Of a DNA stretch of 64,000 nucleotides, positions 38,661 to 51,647 are shown one piece after another. The DNA comes from Auanema rhodensis (lineage: Eukaryota > Nematoda > Chromadorea > Rhabditida > Rhabditidae), in contig OZ059894.1 in assembly GCA_964057225.1 (NCBI GenBank), positions 21,978,476 through 22,042,475 on the forward strand. The letters run 5' to 3'. The number at the start of each line of letters is the position of its first letter. The stretch's first letter is position 1. A model generated the notes under the pieces. The model did no database searches. It had not been told where the DNA came from and was given only the letters and a program-made list of their open reading frames with translations. The position numbers and the translations under genes were made by a program.

Positions 38661-41600
38661 CCTGAAGAATTAATTTTTTCGTTGAATAACATTGTCCATC
38701 GTCTTTGCCTTAAAAAAAGGAATCTAAAAACATCTACTTTTTGCTAAATTATTTTGAAATTTTTCGAAAAAATTTTTGTCAAAATGTTTTTTGAAGCAAT
38801 GTTGAGTGTACATGGAAACTCAACATACACTAATGCATCATTTTTCAAACGAACATAACTAATTTTTGTATCAAGCGTTTCTCAATGTAGTATAGTGCAT
38901 TCGATGCGGATTTTTAAGCTGCGTCGATCTGTGTTATCAAATTTGCGCTAGCTTAAAAATGCACCGAGATATCAACTGATATAAGTTCACACTTATATCC
39001 TCGATTTTCACCCTGAAGAATTAATTTTTTCGTTGAATAACCTTGTCTATCGTCTTTGCCTTGAAAAATGGAATCTAAAAACATCTACTTTTTGCTAAAT
39101 TATTTTGAAATTTTTCGAAAAAATTTTTGTCAAAATGTTTTTGGAAGCAATGTTGAGTGTACATGGAAACTCAACACACACTAATGCATCATTTTTCAAA
39201 CGATCATAACTAATTTTTGTATTAAGCGTTTCTCAATGTTGTATAGTGCATTCGATGCGGATTTTTAAGCTGCGTCGATCTGTGTTATCAGATTTGCGCT
39301 AGCTTAAAAATGCACCGAGATATCAACTGATATAAGTTCACACTTATATCCTCGATTTTCACCCTGAAGAATTAATTTTTTCGTTGAATAACATTGTCTA
39401 TCGTCTTTGCCTTGAAAAATGGAATCTAAAAACATCTACTTTTTGCTAAATTATTTTGAAATTTTTCGAAAAAATTTTTGTCAAAATGTTTTTGGAAGCA
39501 ATGTTGAGTGTACATGGAAACTCAACATACACTAATGCATCATTTTTCAAACGATCATAACTAATTTTTGTATCAAGCGTTTCTTGATGTAGTATAGTGC
39601 ATTCGATGCGGATTTTTAAGCTGCGTCGATCTGTGTTATCAGATTTGCGCTAGCTTAAAAATGCACCGAGATATCAACTGATATAAGTTCACACTTATAT
39701 CCTCGATTTTCACCCTGAAGAATTAATTTTTTCGTTGAATAACATTGTCCATCGTCTTTGCCTTAAAAAAAGGAATCTAAAAACATCTACTTTTTGCTAA
39801 ATTATTTTGAAATTTTTCGAAAAAATTTTTGTCAAAATGTTTTTTGAAGCAATGTTGAGTGTACATGGAAACTCAACATACACTAATGCATCATTTTTCA
39901 AACGAACATAACTAATTTTTGTATCAAGCGTTTCTCAATGTAGTATAGTGCATTCGATGCGGATTTTTAAGCTGCGTCGATCTGTGTTATCAAATTTGCG
40001 CTAGCTTAAAAATGCACCGAGATATCAACTGATATAAGTTCACACTTATATCCTCGATTTTCACCCTGAAGAATTAATTTTTTCGTTGAATAACATTGTC
40101 CATCGTCTTTGCCTTAAAAACAGGAATCTAAAAACATCTACTTTTTGCTAAATTATTATGAAATTTTTCGAAAAAATTTTTGTCAAAATGTTTTTGGAAG
40201 CAATGTTGAGTGTACATGGAAACTCAACATACACTAATGCATCATTTTTCAAACGATCATAACTAATTTTTGTTTTAAGCGTTTCTCAATGTAGTATAGT
40301 GCATTCGATGCGGATTTTTAAGCTGCGTCGATCTGTGTTATCAGATTTGCGCTAGCTTAAAAATGCACCGAGATATCAACTGATATAAGTTCACACTTAT
40401 ATCCTCGATTTTCACCCTGAAGAATTAATTTTTTCGTTGAATAACATTGTCCATCGTCTTTGCCTTAAAAAAAGGAATCTAAAAACATCTACTTTTTGCT
40501 AAATTATTTTGAAATTTTTCGAAAAAATTTTTGTCAAAATGTTTTTGGAAGCAATGTTGAGTGTACATGGAAACTCAACATACACTAATGCATCATTTTT
40601 CAAACGATCATAACTAATTTTTGTATCAAGCGTTTCTTGATGTAATATAGTGCATTCGATGCGGATTTTTAAGCTGCGTCGATCTGTGTTATCAGATTTG
40701 CGCTAGCTTAAAAATGCACCGAGATATCAACTGATATAAGTTCACACTTATATCCTCGATTTTCACCCTGAAGAATTAATTTTTTCGTTGAATAACATTG
40801 TCCATCGTCTTTGCCTTAAAAAAAGGAATCTAAAAACATCTACTTTTTGCTAAATTATTTTGAAATTTTTCGAAAAAATTTTTGTCAAAATGTTTTTTGA
40901 AGCAATGTTGAGTGTACATGGAAACTCAACATACACTAATGCATCATTTTTCAAACGAACATAACTAATTTTTGTATCAAGCGTTTCTCAATGTAGTATA
41001 GTGCATTCGATGCGGATTTTTAAGCTGCGTCGATCTGTGTTATCAAATTTGCGCTAGCTTAAAAATGCACCGAGATATCAACTGATATAAGTTCACACTT
41101 ATATCCTCGATTTTCACCCTGAAGAATTAATTTTTTCGTTGAATAACATTGTCCATCGTCTTTGCCTTAAAAACAGGAATCTAAAAACATCTACTTTTTG
41201 CTAAATTATTATGAAATTTTTCGAAAAAATTTTTGTCAAAATGTTTTTGGAAGCAATGTTGAGTGTACATGGAAACTCAACACACACTAATGCATCATTT
41301 TTCAAACGATCATAACTAATTTTTGTATTAAGCGTTTCTCAATGTTGTATAGTGCATTCGATGCGGATTTTTAAACTGCGTCGATCTGTGTTATCAGATT
41401 TGCGCTAGCTTAAAAATGCACCGAGATATCAACTGATATAAGTTCACACTTATATCCTCGATTTTCACCCTGAAGAATTAATTTTTTCGTTGAATAACAT
41501 TGTCCATCGTCTTTGCCTTAAAAACAGGAATCTAAAAACATCTACTTTTTGCTAAAATATTTTGAAATTTTTCGAAAAAATTTTTGTCAAAATGTTTTTG

Positions 41601-43925
41601 GAAGCAATGTTGAGTGTACATGGAAACTCAACATACACTAATGCATCATTTTTCAAACGATCATAACTAATTTTTGTATCAAGCGTTTCTTGATGTAGTA
41701 TAGTGCATTCGATGCGGATTTTTAAGCTGCGTCGATCTGTGTTATCAGATTTGCGCTAGCTTAAAAATGCACCGAGATATCAACTGATATAAGTTCACAC
41801 TTATATCCTCGATTTTCACCCTGAAGATTTAATTTTTTCGTTGAATAACATTGTCCATCGTCTTTGCCTTAAAAAAAGGAATCTAAAAACATCTACTTTT
41901 TGCTAAATTATTTTGAAATTTTTCGAAAAAATTTTTGTCAAAATGTTTTTTGAAGCAATGTTGAGTGTACATGGAAACTCAACATACACTAATGCATCAT
42001 TTTTCAAACGATCATAACTAATTTTTGTATTAAGCGTTTCTCAATGTTGTATAGTGCATTCGATGCGGATTTTTAAGCTGCGTCGATCTGTGTTATCAGA
42101 TTTGCGCTAGCTTAAAAATGCACCGAGATATCAACTGATATAAGTTCACACTTATATCCTCGATTTTCACCCTGAAGAATTAATTTTTTCGTTGAATAAC
42201 ATTGTCCATCGTCTTTGCCTTAAAAACAGGAATCTAAAAACATCTACTTTTTGCTAAAATATTTTGAAATTTTTCGAAAAAATTTTTGTCAAAATGTTTT
42301 TGGAAGCAATGTTGAGTGTACATGGAAACTCAACATACACTAATGCATCATTTTTCAAACGATCATAACTAATTTTTGTATCAAGCGTTTCTTGATGTAG
42401 TATAGTGCATTCGATGCGGTTTTTCAAGCTGCGTCGATCTGTGTTATCAGATTTGCGCTAGCTTAAAAATGCACCGAGATATCAACTGATATAAGTTCAC
42501 ACTTATATCCTCGATTTTCACCCTGAAGAATTAATTTTTTCGTTGAATAACATTGTCTATCGTCTTTGCCTTGAAAAATGGAATCTAAAAACATCTACTT
42601 TTTGCTAAATTATTTTGAAATTTTTCGAAAAAATTTTTGTCAAAATGTTTTTTGAAGCAATGTTGAGTGTACATGGAAACTCAACATACACTAATGCATC
42701 ATTTTTCAAACGAACATAACTAATTTTTGTATCAAGCGTTTCTCAATGTAGTATAGTGCATTCGATGCGGATTTTTAAGCTGCGTCGATCTGTGTTATCA
42801 GATTTGCGCTAGCTTAAAAATGCACCGAGATATCAACTGATATAAGTTCACACTTATATCCTCGATTTTCACCCTGAAGAATCAATTTTTTCGTTGAATA
42901 ACATTGTCCATCGTCTTTGCCTCAAAAAAAGGAATCTAAAAACATCTACTTTTTGCTAAATTATTTTGAAATTTTTCGAAAAAATTTTTGTCAAAATGTT
43001 TTTTGAAGCAATGTTGAGTGTACATGGAAACTCAACACACACTAATGCATCATTTTTCAAACGATCATAACTAATTTTTGTATTAAGCGTTTCTCAATGT
43101 TGTATAGTGCATTCGATGCGGATTTTTAAGCTGCGTCGATCTGTGTTATCAGATTTGCGCTAGCTTAAAAATGCACCGAGATATCAACTGATATAAGTTC
43201 ACACTTATATCCTCGATTTTCACCCTGAAGAATTAATTTTTTCGTTGAATAACATTGTCCATCGTCTTTGCCTTAAAAACAGGAATCTAAAAACATCTAC
43301 TTTTTGCTAAAATATTTTGAAATTTTTCGAAAAAATTTTTGTCAAAATGTTTTTGGAAGCAATGTTGAGTGTACATGGAAACTCAACATACACTAATGCA
43401 TCATTTTTCAAACGATCATAACTAATTTTTGTATCAAGCGTTTCTTGATGTAGTATAGTGCATTCGATGCGGATTTTTAAGCTGCGTCGATCTGTGTTAT
43501 CAGATTTGCGCTAGCTTAAAAATGCACCGAGATATCAACTGATATAAGTTCACACTTATATCCTCGATTTTCACCCTGAAGAATTAATTTTTTCGTTGAA
43601 TAACATTGTCCATCGTCTTTGCCTTAAAAACAGGAATCTAAAAACATCTACTTTTTGCTAAAATATTTTGAAATTTTTCGAAAAAATTTTTGTCAAAATG
43701 TTTTTGGAAGCAATGTTGAGTGTACATGGAAACTCAACATACACTAATGCATCATTTTTCAAACGATCATAACTAATTTTTGTATCAAGCGTTTCTTGAT
43801 GTAGTATAGTGCATTCGATGCGGATTTTTAAGCTGCGTCGATCTGTGTTATCAGATTTGCGCTAGCTTAAAAATGCACCGAGATATCAACTGATATAAGT
43901 TCACACTTATATCCTCGATTTTCAC

Positions 43926-46900
43926 CCTGAAGAATTAATTTTTTCGTTGAATAACATTGTCTATCGTCTTTGCCTTGAAAAATGGAATCTAAAAACATCT
44001 ACTTTTTGCTAAATTATTTTGAAATTTTTCGAAAAAATTTTTGTCAAAATGTTTTTTGAAGCAATGTTGAGTGTACATGGAAACTCAACATACACTAATG
44101 CATCATTTTTCAAACGAACATAACTAATTTTTGTATCAAGCGTTTCTCAATGTAGTATAGTGCATTCGATGCGGATTTTTAAGCTGCGTCGATCTGTGTT
44201 ATCAAATTTGCGCTAGCTTCAAAATGCACCGAGATATCAACTGATATAAGTTCACACTTATATCCTCGATTTTCACCCTGAAGAATTAATTTTTTCGTTG
44301 AATAACATTGTCCATCGTCTTTGCCTTAAAAACAGGAATCTAAAAACATCTACTTTTTGCTAAATTATTATGAAATTTTTCGAAAAAATTTTTGTCAAAA
44401 TGTTTTTTGAAGCAATGTTGAGTGTACATGGAAACTCAACATACACTAATGCATCATTTTTCAAACGATCATAACTAATTTTTGTATTAAGCGTTTCTCA
44501 ATGTAGTATAGTGCATTCGATGCGGATTTTTAAGCTGCGTCGATCTGTGTTATCAGATTTGCGCTAGCTTCAAAATGCACCGAGATATCAACTGATATAA
44601 GTTCACACTTATATCCTCGATTTTCACCCTGAAGAATTAATTTTTTCGTTGAATAACATTGTCCATCGTCTTTGCCTTAAAAACAGGAATCTAAAAACAT
44701 CTACTTTTTGCTAAATTATTATGAAATTTTTCGAAAAAATTTTTGTCAAAATGTTTTTGGAAGCAATGTTGAGTGTACATGGAAACTCAACATACACTAA
44801 TGCATCATTTTTCAAACGATCATAACTAATTTTTGTATTAAGCGTTTCTCAATGTAGTATAGTGCATTCGATGCGGATTTTTAAGCTGCGTCGATCTGTG
44901 TTATCAGATTTGCGCTAGCTTAAAAATGCACCGAGATATCAACTGATATAAGTTCACACTTATATCCTCGATTTTCACCCTGAAGAATCAATTTTTTCGT
45001 TGAATAACATTGTCCATCGTCTTTGCCTCAAAAAAAGGAATCTAAAAACATCTACTTTTTGCTAAATTATTTTGAAATTTTTCGAAAAAATTTTTGTCAA
45101 AATGTTTTTGGAAGCAATGTTGAGTGTACATGGAAACTCAACATACACTAATGCATCATTTTTCAAACGATCATAACTAATTTTTGTATCAAGCGTTTCT
45201 TGATGTAGTATAGTGCATTCGATGCGGATTTTTAAGCTGCGTCGATCTGTGCTATCAGATTTGCGCTAGCTTCAAAATGCACCGAGATATCAACTGATAT
45301 AAGTTCACACTTATATCCTCGATTTTCACCCTGAAGAATTAATTTTTTCGTTGAATAACATTGTCCATCGTCTTTGCCTTAAAAACAGGAATCTAAAAAC
45401 ATCTACTTTTTGCTAAATTATTATGAAATTTTTCGAAAAAATTTTTGTCAAAATGTTTTTGGAAGCAATGTTGAGTGTACATGGAAACTCAACATACACT
45501 AATGCATCATTTTTCAAACGAACATAACTAATTTTTGTATTAAGCGTTTCTCAATGTAGTATAGTGCATTCGATGCGGATTTTTAAGCTGCGTCGATCTG
45601 TGTTATCAGATTTGCGCTAGCTTAAAAATGCACCGAGATATCAACTGATATAAGTTCACACTTATATCCTCGATTTTCACCCTGAAGAATCAATTTTTTC
45701 GTTGAATAACATTGTCCATCGTCTTTGCCTCAAAAAAAGGAATCTAAAAACATCTACTTTTTGCTAAATTATTATGAAATTTTTCGAAAAAATTTTTGTC
45801 AAAATGTTTTTGGAAGCAATGTTGAGTGTACATGGAAACTCAACATACACTAATGCATCATTTTTCAAACGAACATAACTAATTTTTGTATTAAGCGTTT
45901 CTCAATGTAGTATAGTGCATTCGATGCGGATTTTTAAGCTGCGTCGATCTGTGTTATCAGATTTGCGCTAGCTTAAAAATGCACCGAGATATCAACTGAT
46001 ATAAGTTCACACTTATATCCTCGATTTTCACCCTGAAGAATCAATTTTTTCGTTGAATAACATTGTCCATCGTCTTTGCCTCAAAAAAAGGAATCTAAAA
46101 ACATCTACTTTTTGCTAAATTATTTTGAAATTTTTCGAAAAAATTTTTGTCAAAATGTTTTTGGAAGCAATGTTGAGTGTACATGGAAACTCAACATACA
46201 CTAATGCATCATTTTTCAAACGATCATAACTAATTTTTGTATCAAGCGTTTCTTGATGTAGTATAGTGCATTCGATGCGGATTTTTAAGCTGCGTCGATC
46301 TGTGTTATCAGATTTGCGCTAGCTTCAAAATGCACCGAGATATCAACTGATATAAGTTCACACTTATATCCTCGATTTTCACCCTGAAGAATTAATTTTT
46401 TCGTTGAATAACATTGTCCATCGTCTTTGCCTTAAAAACAGGAATCTAAAAACATCTACTTTTTGCTAAATTATTATGAAATTTTTCGAAAAAATTTTTG
46501 TCAAAATGTTTTTGGAAGCAATGTTGAGTGTACATGGAAACTCAACATACACTAATGCATCATTTTTCAAACGATCATAACTAATTTTTGTATTAAGCGT
46601 TTCTCAATGTAGTATAGTGCATTCGATGCGGATTTTTAAGCTGCGTCGATCTGTGTTATCAGATTTGCGCTAGCTTAAAAATGCACCGAGATATCAACTG
46701 ATATAAGTTCACACTTATATCCTCGATTTTCACCCTGAAGAATCAATTTTTTCGTTGAATAACATTGTCCATCGTCTTTGCCTCAAAAAAAGGAATCTAA
46801 AAACATCTACTTTTTGCTAAATTATTTTGAAATTTTTCGAAAAAATTTTTGTCAAAATGTTTTTGGAAGCAATGTTGAGTGTACATGGAAACTCAACATA

Positions 46901-48137
46901 CACTAATGCATCATTTTTCAAACGATCATAACTAATTTTTGTATCAAGCGTTTCTTGATGTAGTATAGTGCATTCGATGCGGATTTTTAAGCTGCGTCGA
47001 TCTGTGTTATCAGATTTGCGCTAGCTTAAAAATGCACCGAGATATCAACTGATATAAGTTCACACTTATATCCTCGATTTTCACCCTGAAGAATTAATTT
47101 TTTCGTTGAATAACATTGTCTATCGTCTTTGCCTTGAAAAATGGAATCTAAAAACATCTACTTTTTGCTAAATTATTTTGAAATTTTTCGAAAAAATTTT
47201 TGTCAAAATGTTTTTTGAAGCAATGTTGAGTGTACATGGAAACTCAACATACACTAATGCATCATTTTTCAAACGAACATAACTAATTTTTGTATCAAGC
47301 GTTTCTCAATGTAGTATAGTGCATTCGATGCGGATTTTTAAGCTGCGTCGATCTGTGTTATCAAATTTGCGCTAGCTTCAAAATGCACCGAGATATCAAC
47401 TGATATAAGTTCACACTTATATCCTCGATTTTCACCCTGAAGAATTAATTTTTTCGTTGAATAACATTGTCCATCGTCTTTGCCTTAAAAACAGGAATCT
47501 AAAAACATCTACTTTTTGCTAAATTATTATGAAATTTTTCGAAAAAATTTTTGTCAAAATGTTTTTTGAAGCAATGTTGAGTGTACATGGAAACTCAACA
47601 TACACTAATGCATCATTTTTCAAACGATCATAACTAATTTTTGTATTAAGCGTTTCTCAATGTAGTATAGTGCATTCGATGCGGATTTTTAAGCTGCGTC
47701 GATCTGTGTTATCAGATTTGCGCTAGCTTCAAAATGCACCGAGATATCAACTGATATAAGTTCACACTTATATCCTCGATTTTCACCCTGAAGAATTAAT
47801 TTTTTCGTTGAATAACATTGTCCATCGTCTTTGCCTTAAAAACAGGAATCTAAAAACATCTACTTTTTGCTAAATTATTATGAAATTTTTCGAAAAAATT
47901 TTTGTCAAAATGTTTTTGGAAGCAATGTTGAGTGTACATGGAAACTCAACATACACTAATGCATCATTTTTCAAACGATCATAACTAATTTTTGTATTAA
48001 GCGTTTCTCAATGTAGTATAGTGCATTCGATGCGGATTTTTAAGCTGCGTCGATCTGTGTTATCAGATTTGCGCTAGCTTAAAAATGCACCGAGATATCA
48101 ACTGATATAAGTTCACACTTATATCCTCGATTTTCAC
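43926..48137. repeat. nine-monomer spaced duplication (3159 bp)
   Basis: 43926-44978 and 47085-48137 share three successive types: GAACAT/TCAAAT with CTTCAAAATG; ACAGG/TTATTATG with TTTTTTGAAG and CTTCAAAATG; ACAGG/TTATTATG with CTTAAAAATG. The monomers between them are mostly GAATCAATT and ACAGG types. Confidence 0.7.
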
Positions 48138-51100
48138 CCTGAAGAATCAATTTTTTCGTTGAATAACATTGTCCATCGTCTTTGCCTCAAAAAAAGGAAT
48201 CTAAAAACATCTACTTTTTGCTAAATTATTTTGAAATTTTTCGAAAAAATTTTTGTCAAAATGTTTTTTGAAGCAATGTTGAGTGTACATGGAAACTCAA
48301 CATACACTAATGCATCATTTTTCAAACGAACATAACTAATTTTTGTATCAAGCGTTTCTTGATGTAGTATAGTGCATTCGATGCGGATTTTTAAGCTGCG
48401 TCGATCTGTGTTATCAGATTTGCGCTAGCTTAAAAATGCACCGAGATATCAACTGATATAAGTTCACACTTATATCCTCGATTTTCACCCTGAAGAATTA
48501 ATTTTTTCGTTGAATAACATTGTCCATCGTCTTTGCCTTAAAAACAGGAATCTAAAAACATCTACTTTTTGCTAAAATATTTTGAAATTTTTCGAAAAAA
48601 TTTTTGTCAAAATGTTTTTGGAAGCAATGTTGAGTGTACATGGAAACTCAACATACACTAATGCATCATTTTTCAAACGATCATAACTAATTTTTGTATC
48701 AAGCGTTTCTTGATGTAGTATAGTGCATTCGATGCGGATTTTTAAGCTGCGTCGATCTGTGTTATCAGATTTGCGCTAGCTTAAAAATGCACCGAGATAT
48801 CAACTGATATAAGTTCACACTTATATCCTCGATTTTCACCCTGAAGAATTAATTTTTTCGTTGAATAACATTGTCTATCGTCTTTGCCTTGAAAAATGGA
48901 ATCTAAAAACATCTACTTTTTGCTAAATTATTTTGAAATTTTTCGAAAAAATTTTTGTCAAAATGTTTTTTGAAGCAATGTTGAGTGTACATGGAAACTC
49001 AACATACACTAATGCATCATTTTTCAAACGAACATAACTAATTTTTGTATCAAGCGTTTCTCAATGTAGTATAGTGCATTCGATGCGGATTTTTAAGCTG
49101 CGTCGATCTGTGTTATCAAATTTGCGCTAGCTTCAAAATGCACCGAGATATCAACTGATATAAGTTCACACTTATATCCTCGATTTTCACCCTGAAGAAT
49201 TAATTTTTTCGTTGAATAACATTGTCCATCGTCTTTGCCTTAAAAACAGGAATCTAAAAACATCTACTTTTTGCTAAATTATTATGAAATTTTTCGAAAA
49301 AATTTTTGTCAAAATGTTTTTGGAAGCAATGTTGAGTGTACATGGAAACTCAACATACACTAATGCATCATTTTTCAAACGATCATAACTAATTTTTGTA
49401 TTAAGCGTTTCTCAATGTAGTATAGTGCATTCGATGCGGATTTTTAAGCTGCGTCGATCTGTGTTATCAGATTTGCGCTAGCTTAAAAATGCACCGAGAT
49501 ATCAACTGATATAAGTTCACACTTATATCCTCGATTTTCACCCTGAAGAATCAATTTTTTCGTTGAATAACATTGTCCATCGTCTTTGCCTCAAAAAAAG
49601 GAATCTAAAAACATCTACTTTTTGCTAAATTATTTTGAAATTTTTCGAAAAAATTTTTGTCAAAATGTTTTTTGAAGCAATGTTGAGTGTACATGGAAAC
49701 TCAACATACACTAATGCATCATTTTTCAAACGAACATAACTAATTTTTGTATCAAGCGTTTCTCAATGTAGTATAGTGCATTCGATGCGGATTTTTAAGC
49801 TGCGTCGATCTGTGTTATCAAATTTGCGCTAGCTTAAAAATGCACCGAGATATCAACTGATATAAGTTCACACTTATATCCTCGATTTTCACCCTGAAGA
49901 ATTAATTTTTTCGTTGAATAACATTGTCCATCGTCTTTGCCTTAAAAACAGGAATCTAAAAACATCTACTTTTTGCTAAATTATTATGAAATTTTTCGAA
50001 AAAATTTTTGTCAAAATGTTTTTGGAAGCAATGTTGAGTGTACATGGAAACTCAACATACACTAATGCATCATTTTTCAAACGATCATAACTAATTTTTG
50101 TATTAAGCGTTTCTCAATGTAGTATAGTGCATTCGATGCGGATTTTTAAGCTGCGTCGATCTGTGTTATCAGATTTGCGCTAGCTTAAAAATGCACCGAG
50201 ATATCAACTGATATAAGTTCACACTTATATCCTCGATTTTCACCATGAAGAATTAATTTTTTCGTTGAATAACATTGTCCATCGTCTTTGCCTTGAAAAA
50301 AGGAATCTAAAAACATCTACTTTTTGCTGAATTATTTTGAAATTTTTCGAAAAAATTTTTGTCAAAATGTTTTTGGAAGCAATGTTGAGTGTACATGGAA
50401 ACTCAACATACACTAATGCATCATTTTTCAAACGATCATAACTAATTTTTGTATCAAACGTTTCTCAATGTAGTATTGTGCATTCGATGCGGATTTTTAA
50501 GCTGCGTCGATCTGTGTTATCAGATTTGCGCTAGCTTAAAAATGCACCGAGATATCAACTGATATAAGTTCACACTTATATCCTCGATTTTCACCCTGAA
50601 GAATTAATTTTTTCGTTGAATAACATTGTCCATCGTCTTTGCCTTAAAAAAAGGAATCTAAAAACATCTACTTTTTGCTAAATTATTTTGAAATTTTTCG
50701 AAAAAATTTTTGTCAAAATGTTTTTGGAAGCAATGTTGAGTGTACATGGAAACTCAACATACACTAATGCATCATTTTTCAAACGATCATAACTAATTTT
50801 TGTATCAAACGTTTCTCAATGTAGTATAGTGCATTCGATGCGGATTTTTAAGCTGCGTCGATCTGTGTTATCAGATTTGCGCTAGCTTAAAAATGCACCG
50901 AGATATCAACTGATATAAGTTCACACTTATATCCTCGATTTTCACCCTGAAGAATTAATTTTTTCGTTGAATAACATTGTCCATCGTCTTTGCCTTGAAA
51001 AAAGGAATCTAAAAACATCTACTTTTTGCTGAATTATTTTGAAATTTTTCGAAAAAATTTTTGTCAAAATGTTTTTGGAAGCAATGTTGAGTGTACATGG

Positions 51101-51647
51101 AAACTCAACATACACTAATGCATCATTTTTCAAACGATCATAACTAATTTGTGTATTAAGCGTTTCTCAATGTAGTATAGTGCATTCGATGCGGATTTTT
51201 AAGCTGCGTCGATCTGTGTTATCAGATTTGCGCTAGCTTAAAAATGCACCGAGATATCAACTGATATAAGTTCACACTTATATCCTCGATTTTCACCCTG
51301 AAGAATTAATTTTTTCGTTGAATAACATTGTCCATCGTCTTTGCCTTAAAAAAAGGAATCTAAAAACATATACTTTTTGCTAAATTATTTTGAAATTTTT
51401 CGAAAAAATTTTTGTCAAAATGTTTTTGGAAGCAATGTTGAGTGTACATGGAAACTCAACATACACTAATGCATCATTTTTCAAACGATCATAACTAATT
51501 TTTGTATCAAACGTTTCTCAATGTAGTATAGTGCATTCGATGCGGATTTTTAAGCTGCGTCGATCTGTGTTATCAGATTTGCGCTAGCTTAAAAATGCAC
51601 CGAGATATCAACTGATATAAGTTCACACTTATATCCTCGATTTTCAC

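Larger units (their letters stand above)
35474..50243. repeat. array domain C, right part (42 copies)
   Basis: The classes of the left part continue past the insertion. From about 42873 a GAATCAATT plus CCTCAAAAAAAGG class appears, and from 43926 to about 49190 a local AGCTTCAAAATG variant (A295C). Blocks starting at 43926 and 47085 share three successive monomer types at a spacing of 3159 bp. Confidence 0.75.
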
